A stretch of DNA of 64,000 bases from an uncultured Christensenella sp. (GCA_910578565.1 CAJTQF010000005.1:56731-120730), one strand, 5' to 3'. Counted from the stretch's first letter, positions 17,133 through 27,084 are shown. Numbers and translations are program-made. Notes: generated from the sequence alone by a model not told the origin.

Positions 17133-17161
17133 TTGACTTTTTCCGACGGATATTTTATAAT
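17133..17161 (+). promoter_or_regulatory. Promoter of uvrBA
   Basis: TTGACT (17133-17138), a 17-bp spacer and TATAAT (17156-17161) lie 32 bp after the kinase stop. I see no LexA-type GAAC-N4-GTTC box near it. Confidence 0.82.
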
Positions 17162-17237
17162 AATTTAAACAATCGTTCTAATTTTAACTCGTATTACAGT
17201 GTAGTAAATATATTGCGAAAAGGGCATAATTTTAAAG

Positions 17238-19205
17238 ATGAAATTCGAGCTGCGTTCAAAATTCAATCCAACAGGCGACCAGCCGGAAGCTATCCGCAGT
17301 CTGACGGAAGGGGTGCTTGACGGTATTCGCACGCAAGTCCTTGTAGGGGTTACCGGTAGCGGTAAAACTTTTACTATGGCAAACGTCATAAAAAACGTCA
17401 ACCGCCCGACTTTGGTTATTGCCCATAACAAAACTCTGGCGGCACAGCTTTGCAACGAGTTTAAGGAATTTTTCCCCGAAAACCGCGTCGAATATTTTGT
17501 AAGTTATTACGACTATTACCAGCCCGAAAGTTATATTCCTTCCACAGATACCTATATAGAAAAGGATATGAGTCTTAACGATGAAATCGATAAATTGCGA
17601 AATTCAGCCACCAGTTCGCTGGGTGAGCGCGAAGACGTAATTGTTGTTGCTTCTGTAAGCTGTATATACGGTCTCGGCGCTCCGGAAGAGTATTTCAGAC
17701 TTTCGATATCGCTTCGTCCGGGGCAGCAAATGGAGCGCGACACTCTTTTACGCAAACTGGTTGAAATTCAGTACGCCCGCAGGGATATGGATTTTAAACG
17801 TTCGTCTTTCCGCGTCCGCGGAGACGCGGTGGAAATTTTCCCCGCAAGCAATTCCGAAGTCGCAATACGGGTTGAATTTTTCGGTGACGAAATTGAAAGG
17901 ATATGCGAAGAAGACGCTTTGACCGGAACGATAATTTCGCAGCTTAAACACGTTCTCATATTCCCCGCCAGTCAGTATGCGGTAGGTTCGGACAAAATGC
18001 AGAGTGCGCTTTCTATGATAGAGCGCGATATGAACGACGAAGTAAAAGCGTTCCGCGATTCGGGCAAACTGCTCGAAGCCGAAAGACTTTCGCAGCGAAC
18101 GACTTACGATTTGGAGATGATGCGCGAAATAGGTTATTGCAGCGGCGTGGAAAATTACAGTCGCTATTTTGACGGCAGAAGTCCCGGGGAGCCGTCGTTT
18201 ACTCTTCTGGACTATTTCCCTGCGGGTAAATTTCTTGTGTTCATTGACGAAAGCCATATTACCATTCCGCAAATCCGCGCAATGTACCACGGCGACCGTT
18301 CACGTAAAGAAAATCTTGTCGGTTACGGTTTCCGTCTTAAATCGGCTTTCGATAACAGACCGCTCACGTTTGAAGAGTTTGACGCTCGCGTTCCGCAACT
18401 TATTTGCGTTTCCGCAACGCCCGCACCGTACGAATTGGAACAAGCGGGAAATATAGTGGAACAGCTTATCCGTCCCACGGGACTTGTCGACCCGGAAATA
18501 GAAGTGCGCCCCACAAAAGGTCAGATTGACGACCTGTTCGGCGAAGTTAATAAGGTGATTGCGGACAAGGGCAGGGTTCTTGTGACAACGCTTACAAAGC
18601 GTATGGCTGAAAGCCTTACGGATTATTTAAAAGAACACGGTTTAAAAGTAAGATATATGCACAGCGACATAGACGCTTTGGAGCGTATAGATATAATTAA
18701 CGGTTTGAGAAGCGGCGAATTTGATATTCTTTGCGGTATAAACCTTTTAAGGGAAGGGCTCGATTTGCCCGAAGTAAAACTTGTAGCCATACTCGACGCC
18801 GACAAAGAAGGGTTTTTGAGAAGCGAAACTTCGCTTGTGCAGACGATAGGCAGGGCTGCCAGAAATTCGGAAGGCAAAGTTATAATGTATGCTGATACGG
18901 TTACGGGCAGTATGCGCCGCGCCATAGACGAAACAGAGAGAAGAAGAAAAGTTCAGACCGAGTATAACAGTGTGCACGGTATTATTCCGAAAACCATTGT
19001 AAAAGAAGTCAGGAATACGATAGGAATAACGGGCAAAAAACCCGCAACCGACGATATTAAACTGAAAGATATTCCGAACGAAATCGAAAAACTGAAAGCA
19101 TTGATGAAACTTGCTTCAAACCAGCTTGATTTTGAAAAAGCGATAGAGATACGTGAAACAATATCGGAATTAAAGAAAAGAATGTTAAAGAGTAAAGGAC
19201 GATGA
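17238..19205 (+). CDS. uvrB: Excinuclease ABC subunit B
   Basis: Damage-verification helicase of nucleotide excision repair. The 655 residues contain Walker A GVTGSGKT (37-44), the DNA-gripping beta-hairpin region SYYDYYQPESYIPSTDTYIE, helicase motifs ending QTIGRAARN, and a C-terminal UVR motif (LASNQLDFEKAIEIRETI) for UvrC contact. Length is typical. It overlaps uvrA by 4 bp. mfd and uvrC are elsewhere in the window. The ribosome site (AAAAGGG) is rather far from the ATG. Confidence 0.98.
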   Translation: MKFELRSKFNPTGDQPEAIRSLTEGVLDGIRTQVLVGVTGSGKTFTMANVIKNVNRPTLVIAHNKTLAAQLCNEFKEFFPENRVEYFVSYYDYYQPESYIPSTDTYIEKDMSLNDEIDKLRNSATSSLGEREDVIVVASVSCIYGLGAPEEYFRLSISLRPGQQMERDTLLRKLVEIQYARRDMDFKRSSFRVRGDAVEIFPASNSEVAIRVEFFGDEIERICEEDALTGTIISQLKHVLIFPASQYAVGSDKMQSALSMIERDMNDEVKAFRDSGKLLEAERLSQRTTYDLEMMREIGYCSGVENYSRYFDGRSPGEPSFTLLDYFPAGKFLVFIDESHITIPQIRAMYHGDRSRKENLVGYGFRLKSAFDNRPLTFEEFDARVPQLICVSATPAPYELEQAGNIVEQLIRPTGLVDPEIEVRPTKGQIDDLFGEVNKVIADKGRVLVTTLTKRMAESLTDYLKEHGLKVRYMHSDIDALERIDIINGLRSGEFDILCGINLLREGLDLPEVKLVAILDADKEGFLRSETSLVQTIGRAARNSEGKVIMYADTVTGSMRRAIDETERRRKVQTEYNSVHGIIPKTIVKEVRNTIGITGKKPATDDIKLKDIPNEIEKLKALMKLASNQLDFEKAIEIRETISELKKRMLKSKGR

Positions 19206-22018
19206 AAGAAGAAATTTACGTAAAAGGCGCAAAAGAAAACAACCTTAAAAATATCGACGTACGAATTCCCCGCAATACGCTTACAGTGTTTACGGGGCTT
19301 TCCGGCAGCGGTAAATCTACGCTTGCGTTCGATACAATATTTGCCGAAGGTCAAAGACGGTATATTGAAAGTCTTTCGTCATATGCCAGACAGTTTTTGG
19401 GACAGATGGAAAAGCCCGACGTTGAATTAATTGACGGGCTTTCTCCTGCCATATCGATAGACCAGAAAACCACTTCGCACAATCCGCGCTCAACCGTTGG
19501 AACGGTGACTGAAATTTACGATTATTTCAGGCTTTTATTTGCGCGCGTGGGCATTCCGCACTGTCCCGAATGCGGCAGGGAAATACGCCGCCAGTCCGTT
19601 GACGAGATTGCCGACAGGGTAATGCTTATGCCCGAAGGCAGTAAAATTATGGTCGAAGCCCCTGTGTTCCGCGGCAAAAAGGGCGAGTTTGTAAAGGAAC
19701 TTGCAAGTTATAAAAAGAGCGGTTACGGCAGGGTAAAAATAGACGGAATTATTTACGACTTACAGGAAGATATCAAACTCGAAAAAAATATCCGTCACAA
19801 TATTTCAGTCATTATAGACAGGCTTATCATAAAGGATGGAGTTATCAAAAGGCTGACAGACAGTCTTGAATCCGCCTTACGTCTTGCCGACGGGCTTGTG
19901 GTAATAGACTGCGACGGCAATGAAGAACTGTATTCTTCAAAGTACGCCTGTCCCGAATGCGGTATCTCCATCGAAGAAATAGAACCAAGAATTTTTTCTT
20001 TCAATACGCCTTGGGGCGCCTGTCCCGAATGTTCGGGGCTTGGTTTCAGGCAGGTCGTAGACCCCGATTTAATATGTCCCGATAAAACCAAATCGTTGAA
20101 CGAAGGCGCTATCAAAATAAGCGGTTGGAATCTCGATTCTTCGTCTATGACGCAGATGTATCTTAAATCGCTGTCAAAAGTTTATAATTTTTCAATGGAC
20201 GTGCCCGTAAAGGATTTGCCGGAAAAAATTTACAATATTCTGATGTACGGCAACGGCGGTGAAAAAATTGAAATGGAATACAACGCCTATCATTTTTCGG
20301 GTAGCTTTGAAAAGTCGTGGGAAGGCTTTGCCAACAACTTACAACGCCGCTATTCACAGACAAATTCCGACGGCGTGAAATGGGATATCGAAAGATATAT
20401 GCGCACTTCCGACTGCCCCGCATGTCACGGTAAAAGGCTTAAAAAAGAAGCGCTTGCCGTAACAGTCGGCGGTAAAAATATAATGGAAATATGCGAGCTT
20501 GCCATTGACGATTTAAAATCTTTTACCGATTTTTCGTTCTTTACAAAGACCGACCATATGATAGCGGACAGCATCATAAAAGAAATAGACAGCCGTCTAA
20601 GTTTTTTGCAGAACGTGGGGTTGGGCTATCTTACGCTTGCACGCGGCGCGGCTACCCTGTCCGGCGGCGAAAGCCAGCGCATACGTCTTGCAACACAGAT
20701 AGGAAGCGCGCTTACGGGCGTACTGTATATTCTTGACGAACCGAGCATAGGTCTTCACCAGCGCGACAACCAAAAGCTGTTGAATTCCCTTTTGGGTTTG
20801 CGTGATTTGGGTAATACGCTTATAGTCGTTGAACACGACGAAGATACAATGCGGGCTGCGGACTATATAGTAGATATAGGACCGCACGCAGGCGTCCACG
20901 GCGGAGAAGTAGTGGCGAGCGGAAGCATACAGGATATTATGGACGAGCCGCGTTCTATAACAGGCGACTATCTTGCGGGCAGAAGAAAAATAGAAATCCC
21001 CGCCGAGCGTGTCCGTTCTGACGGCAGGGTTTTAAAAGTTGCCGGTTGTAAGCAGAATAACCTTAAAAACATAGACGTTGAAATTCCCGTTGGTCTTATT
21101 ACCGCGATAACTGGTGTTTCTGGCAGCGGCAAGTCAAGCCTTGTAAACGAAATAATATATCCCTATCTCGTGAACAATCTTAACGGCGCGCGCCAGCAGC
21201 TCGGCAATGCGGAAGCATTTTACGGAACTGAACATTTTGACAAGGTAATAGCTATCGACCAGCAGCCGATAGGCAGAACACCCAGAAGCAATCCCGCGAC
21301 ATATACGGGCGTATTTACAATGATACGCGACCTTTTTGCCGCAACGCCCGACGCAAAAGAGAAGGGCTATAAAAGCGGCAGGTTCTCATTCAACGTTGCC
21401 GGCGGCAGGTGTGAACACTGTCAGGGCGATGGTATTATACGCATAGAGATGCACTTTTTGCCCGATATTTACGTCCCTTGCGAAGTGTGCGGCGGTAAAC
21501 GTTACAACCGTGAAACGCTTGACGTAAAATACAAAGGTAAATCTATTTCCGATGTGCTGGAAATGACGGCGGAAGAAGCCGCGGAGTTTTTTAAGCCCGT
21601 GACATCAATATATAATAAAGTGTCAACTCTCTGCGACGTGGGGCTGGGATATGTAAAATTAGGTCAGAGTTCAACAACTCTTTCTGGCGGGGAAGCGCAA
21701 CGCGTTAAACTTGCCACAGAACTTTCAAAGCGAAGTACCGGCAGAACTTTTTACATTCTTGACGAGCCGACTACGGGACTGCACAGCTATGACGTGGACA
21801 AACTTGTAAGCATACTTGCAAGATTAAGGAGCGGCGGTAACACCGTTCTTGTAATCGAACATAATCTCGACGTTATAAAGACGGCGGACTGGATTATAGA
21901 CTTGGGACCCGAAGGCGGCGATAAGGGTGGAACTGTAGTTGTAACGGGCACGCCGGAAGAAGTGGCTAAATGTCCCAAAAGCTATACAGGTCAGTTTTTA
22001 AAACAGATTTTAGACTGA
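19202..22018 (+). CDS. uvrA: Excinuclease ABC subunit A
   Basis: The 938-residue damage-recognition ATPase of excision repair. It has two ABC modules: Walker A GLSGSGKSTLAF and GVSGSGKSSLVN, signatures LSGGESQR and LSGGEAQR. The zinc modules are CPECGREIRR, the CPECG...CPECSG pair, and CEHCQGDG...CEVCGG. The ATG at 19202 overlaps the uvrB stop (ATGA), so production of the two subunits is coupled. No truncation or missing motif is seen. Confidence 0.98.
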   Translation: MKEEIYVKGAKENNLKNIDVRIPRNTLTVFTGLSGSGKSTLAFDTIFAEGQRRYIESLSSYARQFLGQMEKPDVELIDGLSPAISIDQKTTSHNPRSTVGTVTEIYDYFRLLFARVGIPHCPECGREIRRQSVDEIADRVMLMPEGSKIMVEAPVFRGKKGEFVKELASYKKSGYGRVKIDGIIYDLQEDIKLEKNIRHNISVIIDRLIIKDGVIKRLTDSLESALRLADGLVVIDCDGNEELYSSKYACPECGISIEEIEPRIFSFNTPWGACPECSGLGFRQVVDPDLICPDKTKSLNEGAIKISGWNLDSSSMTQMYLKSLSKVYNFSMDVPVKDLPEKIYNILMYGNGGEKIEMEYNAYHFSGSFEKSWEGFANNLQRRYSQTNSDGVKWDIERYMRTSDCPACHGKRLKKEALAVTVGGKNIMEICELAIDDLKSFTDFSFFTKTDHMIADSIIKEIDSRLSFLQNVGLGYLTLARGAATLSGGESQRIRLATQIGSALTGVLYILDEPSIGLHQRDNQKLLNSLLGLRDLGNTLIVVEHDEDTMRAADYIVDIGPHAGVHGGEVVASGSIQDIMDEPRSITGDYLAGRRKIEIPAERVRSDGRVLKVAGCKQNNLKNIDVEIPVGLITAITGVSGSGKSSLVNEIIYPYLVNNLNGARQQLGNAEAFYGTEHFDKVIAIDQQPIGRTPRSNPATYTGVFTMIRDLFAATPDAKEKGYKSGRFSFNVAGGRCEHCQGDGIIRIEMHFLPDIYVPCEVCGGKRYNRETLDVKYKGKSISDVLEMTAEEAAEFFKPVTSIYNKVSTLCDVGLGYVKLGQSSTTLSGGEAQRVKLATELSKRSTGRTFYILDEPTTGLHSYDVDKLVSILARLRSGGNTVLVIEHNLDVIKTADWIIDLGPEGGDKGGTVVVTGTPEEVAKCPKSYTGQFLKQILD

Positions 22019-22034
22019 CGTAAGTAGGTAATTT

Positions 22035-22598
22035 ATGAATGTTTACGAAAAATTACCCGTATTGGAAAGCCAAAATTTTATTCTCCGCGGCATTAAAGAG
22101 AGCGATGCCGAAGAGCTTTTAAAAGTTTATTCCGATGAGAAAGCAGTTCCGTTTTTTAACTGTGACAACTGCCATGGCGACGACTTTCATTATCAAACTT
22201 TGCAAAGAATGAAAAAAGCGGTTCAATTTTGGGTTTTCAGTTATGAACACGGTTATTTCGTGCGTTGGGCGGTTGTGGATAAATCAAACGGCTGTGTGGT
22301 AGGAACAATCGAACTTTTTCACCGCGACAGCGAAAAAGATTACTTTGACAATTGCGGGCTTATGCGCCTTGATTTGCGTAGCGATTACGAACGTGCGGGA
22401 ACAATCGCAGAAATTATATCGCTAATTAAAAATTGTGCGTTCGACTGGTTTTACTGTGATAAAATAGCCACAAAAGTAAAACCTTTTGCCGCAGAAAGAA
22501 AAAACGCATTTTTAAAAATCGGGTTTATGCCTTCAAGTAGCCCGCTTGTCGGCGACGGCGGAGAAACTTATTACGATTACTACGTTTTAACTAAATAA
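22035..22598 (+). CDS. GNAT-family N-acetyltransferase
   Basis: A 187-residue RimJ/RimL-type acetyltransferase: LESQNFILRGIKESDAEELL at the N-terminus, VVGTIELFHRD in the middle, and a C-terminal ERKNAFLKIGF segment. The central acetyl-CoA loop (RSDYERAGTIAEI) is recognisable but not classical. The acceptor (ribosomal protein, antibiotic or small molecule) is unknown. It is 16 bp after uvrA and probably a rider in that operon. A hairpin with a T-run follows. Confidence 0.8.
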   Translation: MNVYEKLPVLESQNFILRGIKESDAEELLKVYSDEKAVPFFNCDNCHGDDFHYQTLQRMKKAVQFWVFSYEHGYFVRWAVVDKSNGCVVGTIELFHRDSEKDYFDNCGLMRLDLRSDYERAGTIAEIISLIKNCAFDWFYCDKIATKVKPFAAERKNAFLKIGFMPSSSPLVGDGGETYYDYYVLTK

Positions 22599-22614
22599 TT
22601 ACTGTGCCAAAACA

Positions 22615-22660
22615 GCGCTCTTTTTCATAAAATGGTAAAGCGAAAAGGAGCGCGTTTTTT
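22615..22660 (+). terminator. Terminator-like hairpin that includes the next gene's ribosome site
   Basis: A 12-bp stem (22615-22626 with 22642-22653, one G-U pair) is followed by GTTTTTT. Its 3' arm contains AAAAGGAG, the Shine-Dalgarno sequence of the ferritin-like gene starting at 22661. It may end the uvrBA transcript, hide the ribosome site, or do both. Confidence 0.7.
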
Positions 22661-23170
22661 ATGGCAAGACCTTTGACTTTGCAAGCAGAATTTCCTACGA
22701 CCGAAGGGCTTACGCCCGACGCTTACAGTCTGGCGGTTATATCGCCGGCGTATGCTTCGCCTACGGGTGAGCTGAACGCTATACTTCAGTATTTTTACCA
22801 TTATTTCAATTTCGACAAATGCGGTTATAAAGAAGTTGCGCAAACAATAAAGAGCATAGCCATTGCGGAAATGATTCATCTTGAACTACTGGGAAAAACT
22901 ATTACCGCGCTTGGCGCGCAACCCGTCTACTGCCAAAATCCGCCTACCGCTTTCAACTTTTATTCTGCTAAATACGTTACGTACTCGCGCAATTTAATAC
23001 ATATGATAGAAGACGATATTCTGGCTGAAAAAAAGGCGATAGCGCTGTATTCGAGAATGTTGACGCGCCTTAAATGCGACCAGCTTAAAGATATAATATC
23101 TCGGATTTTGCAAGACGAAAAATTGCATCTTGAAAAGTTTGAAGAAATATTGCAAGGGCTTAAACGTTGA
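22661..23170 (+). CDS. Ferritin-like di-metal protein
   Basis: The 169-residue all-helical protein has a four-helix ferritin-like pattern with metal-ligand candidates: Glu in TGELNAILQYFYH, ExxH in AEMIHLELLGK, Glu in IEDDILAEKKAI, and ExxH in DEKLHLEKFEE. It resembles bacterioferritin-like, rubrerythrin-like or manganese-catalase-like proteins without a rubredoxin domain. A role in peroxide or iron handling in an anaerobe is inferred. The leading PLTLQAEFPTTEG is a short non-helical tail. The ribosome site lies in a hairpin arm. Confidence 0.75.
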   Translation: MARPLTLQAEFPTTEGLTPDAYSLAVISPAYASPTGELNAILQYFYHYFNFDKCGYKEVAQTIKSIAIAEMIHLELLGKTITALGAQPVYCQNPPTAFNFYSAKYVTYSRNLIHMIEDDILAEKKAIALYSRMLTRLKCDQLKDIISRILQDEKLHLEKFEEILQGLKR

Positions 23171-23215
23171 CAGTTTAAGCCTTTTGTAATAAAATGAACG
23201 AAAGGGAAAGTTTAT

Positions 23216-24376
23216 ATGAATTATGACGTAGCCGTAATCGGCGGCGGCGCTTCGGGTATGGCTTGCGCGGTCCGTCTGCTGAGAAGCGGTAAAAAATTGA
23301 AGATATGTATAATAGACGCGTGCGAGCGTCTCGGCAAAAAACTTGCCGCAACAGGTAACGGTCAGGGGAACGTTTCAAATCTGGATATGGGCGCCGAGCA
23401 TTATCACGGCGGTAATTTGTCTTTGGTTGATAAAATTGCGTGCAGCGGTTTGTATGACGTAACGGAATTATTCGGTTGCCTTTTTACGGCTGACGACAAC
23501 GGTAGAATTTATCCTGCGGGAAGACAGGCTTCCGCGCTTTGCGACGCGCTTATTTCAAGGCTGAAAGGCAAGTGTGAAATTCTACTTTCGACCAAAGTTG
23601 CACGGCTTGAAAAAGGATTTAAAATAAGTCTTTCCGACGGTGGTCGGGTTTCGGCGCGTTACGTAGTTTTCTGTACAGGCGGTAAGGCGCAAAAACAGTT
23701 TAAAACGGACGGCAGTGCGTACGGTTTGGTTACAGCTTTCGGACACGTTTTAACGCCGCTTTATCCGTCGCTTGTCCAGTTGAAAACCGATACAAAGCAT
23801 ATTAAAACGTTAAAGGGAATACGCGTTGACTGTAACGTCAGTGCCATATGGAAGGGCTCTGTTGTGGGCGAACAGCGCGGAGATGTGATTTTTACCGATT
23901 ACGGCGTTTCCGGTAATGCGATATTCGGGCTGACCGCATATATGTCAGATTTGCAGAGTGTGGAACTGTCGCTTGAATTTTTACCCGATTTTCCAAGATA
24001 CGTTATAGCCAAAAATCTTACGGAGAGATTGAGCGGGGGAACGCCTTTTGGCGAAGTTCTGTCAGGTACTCTTCACAACCAGTTGGGCAGGGCAGTGATT
24101 TCGCGCGCCGAAGATAAAAGCGTTGCAGGAATAGTGAACGTTCTGAAAAATTTTCGCTTGCCGGTCACGGGTACTTTGGGGTTTGATTATGCGCAGGTCA
24201 CTAAGGGCGGAATAAGGACGGACGAAATTACGGACGAGCTTGAAAGCAAGCTGGTCAAAAATCTGTTTTTCGCGGGTGAAGTTCTGGATGTTGACGGCGA
24301 CTGCGGCGGTTACAATTTACAGTGGGCTTTTACAAGCGGAATGGCGGCGGCTGACGCAATAATTAAAAGATTATGA
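23216..24376 (+). CDS. HI0933/YhiN-family flavoprotein
   Basis: The 386-residue protein starts with a Rossmann FAD site (VAVIGGGASGMACAV), followed by the family hallmark ERLGKKLAATGNGQGNVSN. The C-terminus has VDGDCGGYNLQWAFTSG, the second FAD-contacting element. These define the HI0933-like 'aminoacetone oxidase family', which has no firmly known physiological reaction. It overlaps the next flavoprotein gene by 4 bp, forming a two-flavoprotein unit. Confidence 0.88.
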   Translation: MNYDVAVIGGGASGMACAVRLLRSGKKLKICIIDACERLGKKLAATGNGQGNVSNLDMGAEHYHGGNLSLVDKIACSGLYDVTELFGCLFTADDNGRIYPAGRQASALCDALISRLKGKCEILLSTKVARLEKGFKISLSDGGRVSARYVVFCTGGKAQKQFKTDGSAYGLVTAFGHVLTPLYPSLVQLKTDTKHIKTLKGIRVDCNVSAIWKGSVVGEQRGDVIFTDYGVSGNAIFGLTAYMSDLQSVELSLEFLPDFPRYVIAKNLTERLSGGTPFGEVLSGTLHNQLGRAVISRAEDKSVAGIVNVLKNFRLPVTGTLGFDYAQVTKGGIRTDEITDELESKLVKNLFFAGEVLDVDGDCGGYNLQWAFTSGMAAADAIIKRL

Positions 24377-25908
24377 TTTGCAGGCTTGACAATATAAAAC
24401 TTAAAATAGGCGAAAGCGAAAATAAACTTTTGCATATCGCCCAAAAAAAATTGCCTTCGTTAAAGCGTTTTTCGATAATTAAAAAGTCGCTGGACGCCCG
24501 CGACAAGGGCAATATTTTTTGGGTTTATTCCGTAGCTTTTTCCGATGAAGAAGAAGCGGCTGAACCTGCTTTGGACAAATTGAAAAATCCGCCCAAAGTA
24601 GCGGTCATAGGTTCCGGTCCGGCAGGACTTTTTTGCGCCCTTCGTCTTATTGACCGTGGTATAATTCCCGTTATCATAGAGCGCGGCGAAAGGGTAGAAG
24701 ACAGAAAGCAGACTATTCAAAAATTTTTTGACAGGCGAATATTAAACGTCAATTCAAACGTTCAGTTCGGCGAAGGCGGCGCAGGTACTTTTTCGGACGG
24801 TAAACTTAACACGCAAACCCACGACGGATTCAATAAAGAAGTTTTGAAAATTTTTGTAAAATTCGGTGCGCCGGAAGAAGTTGCGTATCTCAACAAGCCG
24901 CACGTCGGTAGCGACAGGCTTTTTAAAGTTCTTCAAAATATCCGCAGTTACATTGTTGAACGTGGCGGCGAATATCTGTTTAATACCAAGGTTACGGGCT
25001 TTGTAAACAGCGGCGGCAATCTCCTAAGTCTTATTGTTAAAGATGCTATAAACGGCAGCGAGAGCGAAATTGCGGTAGATTGCGCGGTGCTTGCAATAGG
25101 GCATTCCGCTCGTGATACGTTTGAAACGCTTGCGCACTGCGGTGTGGAAATGCAGGCAAAAGAATTTGCGATCGGCGTCAGAATCGAACATCTCGCACGC
25201 GAAATCGGTTTGGCGCAGTACGGCAAAAATTATGCAAATCTTCCGACTGCCGATTATAAATTAGTGTCGCACGCTCACGGGCGGACAGTTTTCACTTTTT
25301 GTATGTGTCCCGGCGGAGTGGTCATTCCGTCCGCAAGCGAAGAGTGCGGAGTGGTTACAAACGGCATGAGCCTTTACGCACGCAACGGCGAAAATTCGAA
25401 TTCCGCCCTTATGGTTCAGATGAAAAAGGAAGATTTCGGCGCGGACGACCTTTTTGCGGGGATGCGCTTTCAAAGAGAAATTGAACGTCGGGCATATGAA
25501 TCAGGCGGTAAAAATTATTCCGCGCCCGTACAGCTTTACGGGGATTTCGCAAAGGGGAAAATTTCTTCAGATTTTAAAAGCGTAAAGCCGACTTACGGCG
25601 CAGGCGTAAATTTTGCGCCGCTTGACGAAGTTTTTCCCGAAGTTACGGTTCAGGCGCTTAAAGCGGCTATTCCAGATATGGACAGAAGGTTGAAAGGATT
25701 TGCTTCACCCGACGCCGTGCTGACAGGGGTGGAAACGCGTTTTTCTTCACCTGTAAAAATTATCCGCGACGAAAATTGTGAAAGCGTAAGTTTAAAAGGT
25801 TTGTATCCTTGCGGCGAAGGCAGTGGGTATTCGGGCGGAATAACGAGTTCGGCGGCGGACGGGTTAAAGACTGCCGAAAAAATTTACGAAAAGTATAAAA
25901 CTCATTAA
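24373..25908 (+). CDS. COG2509-type FAD-dependent dehydrogenase
   Basis: The 511-residue protein has an N-terminal ~75-residue module (KLPSLKRFSIIKKSLDARDK, as in COG2509 proteins), an FAD Rossmann motif VAVIGSGPAGLFCAL, then NVQFGEGGAGTFSDGKL, typical of this uncharacterised family. The C-terminal GLYPCGEGSGYSGGITSSAADG closes the FAD site. The function is unknown; it is widespread in anaerobic Bacillota. The start overlaps the HI0933-like gene (ATGA), suggesting the two oxidoreductases are made together. Confidence 0.87.
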   Translation: MICRLDNIKLKIGESENKLLHIAQKKLPSLKRFSIIKKSLDARDKGNIFWVYSVAFSDEEEAAEPALDKLKNPPKVAVIGSGPAGLFCALRLIDRGIIPVIIERGERVEDRKQTIQKFFDRRILNVNSNVQFGEGGAGTFSDGKLNTQTHDGFNKEVLKIFVKFGAPEEVAYLNKPHVGSDRLFKVLQNIRSYIVERGGEYLFNTKVTGFVNSGGNLLSLIVKDAINGSESEIAVDCAVLAIGHSARDTFETLAHCGVEMQAKEFAIGVRIEHLAREIGLAQYGKNYANLPTADYKLVSHAHGRTVFTFCMCPGGVVIPSASEECGVVTNGMSLYARNGENSNSALMVQMKKEDFGADDLFAGMRFQREIERRAYESGGKNYSAPVQLYGDFAKGKISSDFKSVKPTYGAGVNFAPLDEVFPEVTVQALKAAIPDMDRRLKGFASPDAVLTGVETRFSSPVKIIRDENCESVSLKGLYPCGEGSGYSGGITSSAADGLKTAEKIYEKYKTH

Positions 25909-25996
25909 TTTTTCATATTACGTTCACAAACGGATGTTATAATTCAAGTAATCAAATAAGGCTTATACATTAAACTTTTTTTCATATTCTCTGTTA

Positions 25997-26028
25997 GAAG
26001 TCTGTACCCGAAAGGGATTACAGGCTTC
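25997..26028 (+). terminator. Hairpin after the flavoprotein operon
   Basis: Two 10-nt arms (25997-26006 with 26019-26028, one G-U pair) enclose CCC-GAAA-GGG. A weak T-rich stretch follows. The interval 25909-26164 holds this hairpin, the palindrome at 26096-26128 and no gene that I can support. Confidence 0.55.
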
Positions 26029-26095
26029 TTTCATTAAAAAATAAAGGCGGACATCAAACACAATTCTCATAGGGAATGAAAAACGAATAACAATA

Positions 26096-26128
26096 AATAG
26101 CTCTCGAACAAATTGTTCGAGAGCTATT
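26096..26128. terminator. Bidirectional terminator between convergent genes
   Basis: A perfect 14-bp stem (26096-26109 with 26115-26128) with loop AAATT lies between the flavoprotein operon (+) and the transglutaminase-like gene (-). Confidence 0.8.
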
Positions 26129-26164
26129 TATGCTTGTGATTAAGTAAACTAAATTGAAATTTAG

Positions 26165-27046
26165 TTACGGCGCAAGTGATAATATAGAAATACTGCTTAC
26201 CTGCTTATACTCAGCTTCGCTTATAGCTTTTAATCTTTGACTTATGGCTTCATTATTCGGTAAGCAATGCAATCTGTATTCCAAGTTTTGCTTTGTCCAC
26301 GCATACCGATTAAAGCCTTTGGGAATACAATACAGCCGTTCCCCGTCATCGCCGCAAGTATTATTCTTTTCAACCACATACCAAAATGAATTTTTTGCAA
26401 AATACCTTTCATAATATATTGCTTCCGCTTTTTTATCAGAAAACACTTTCGCACACTCTGATACCGTTTTAATAAAGTCGCACACTTCATTTAGAGCAAA
26501 ATTCCGGCGAATTTCAACGACTGACAAAGGTACACCTATGGCATCGGCAAAATAGCCGTTACTTGTAACATCAAGCATTACCCATTTGCTTAACGTGTCA
26601 TCGTATATTTCGGTTACAACGTGATTTTCCATATCATAAGGCGAATACGGCATAATCCATACCCTACGAGCAGGAATTTTTAACGCAAGACACAATTCTT
26701 GCAAAATCTTTGATTTATTCAGACAGTTTATTCCGCAAGATGGTTTATTTAAACTATATTTCAAAAGCTCTAACGCATTACAGCTTATATGATTATCAAA
26801 GTTGCCGTCGTGAAGAAGGCGTGGAGCAAAGTAGCGTGTAAGGTTTACTGCTTTTTCAAAAGAAGTACCGTTGCCTGCTATCTCTTGTATTTTGTACTCT
26901 TGTTTGAGAACTTCAAACTCGGTACAGTCAAATTTATGCGAAAGACAATCTTCTGTACCTTCGGCAAACTCGGAATTATTGAAAAGTATGCCTTTGAAAA
27001 TATTTAATTCTTCTTGCCATATTTCTTTTAATTCGTTGTCGCCCAT
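26165..27046 (-). CDS. Transglutaminase-like (papain-fold) protein
   Basis: A 293-residue cytoplasmic-looking protein with no signal peptide. A Cys-His-Asp triad typical of the transglutaminase-like fold can be placed: C108 in GINCLNKSKIL, followed by LKIPARRVWIMP; H142 in ENHVVTEIYDD; D159 in WVMLDVTS. This is the same order and spacing as in archaeal/bacterial transglutaminase-core proteins, which are often peptidases or amidases. The substrate is unknown. It is a single gene with its own promoter between two terminators. It looks more A/T-rich than its neighbours, so recent acquisition is possible but not shown. Confidence 0.75.
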   Translation of the reverse strand: MGDNELKEIWQEELNIFKGILFNNSEFAEGTEDCLSHKFDCTEFEVLKQEYKIQEIAGNGTSFEKAVNLTRYFAPRLLHDGNFDNHISCNALELLKYSLNKPSCGINCLNKSKILQELCLALKIPARRVWIMPYSPYDMENHVVTEIYDDTLSKWVMLDVTSNGYFADAIGVPLSVVEIRRNFALNEVCDFIKTVSECAKVFSDKKAEAIYYERYFAKNSFWYVVEKNNTCGDDGERLYCIPKGFNRYAWTKQNLEYRLHCLPNNEAISQRLKAISEAEYKQVSSISILSLAP

Positions 27047-27084
27047 AGATAAATTTCTTCTCCAAATTTCTGTTTATCGCTCTG

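Noticed and set aside
17748..18290. 180-codon minus-strand open frame inside uvrB
   Set aside because: It lies wholly opposite conserved UvrB sequence and has no ribosome site or known motif.
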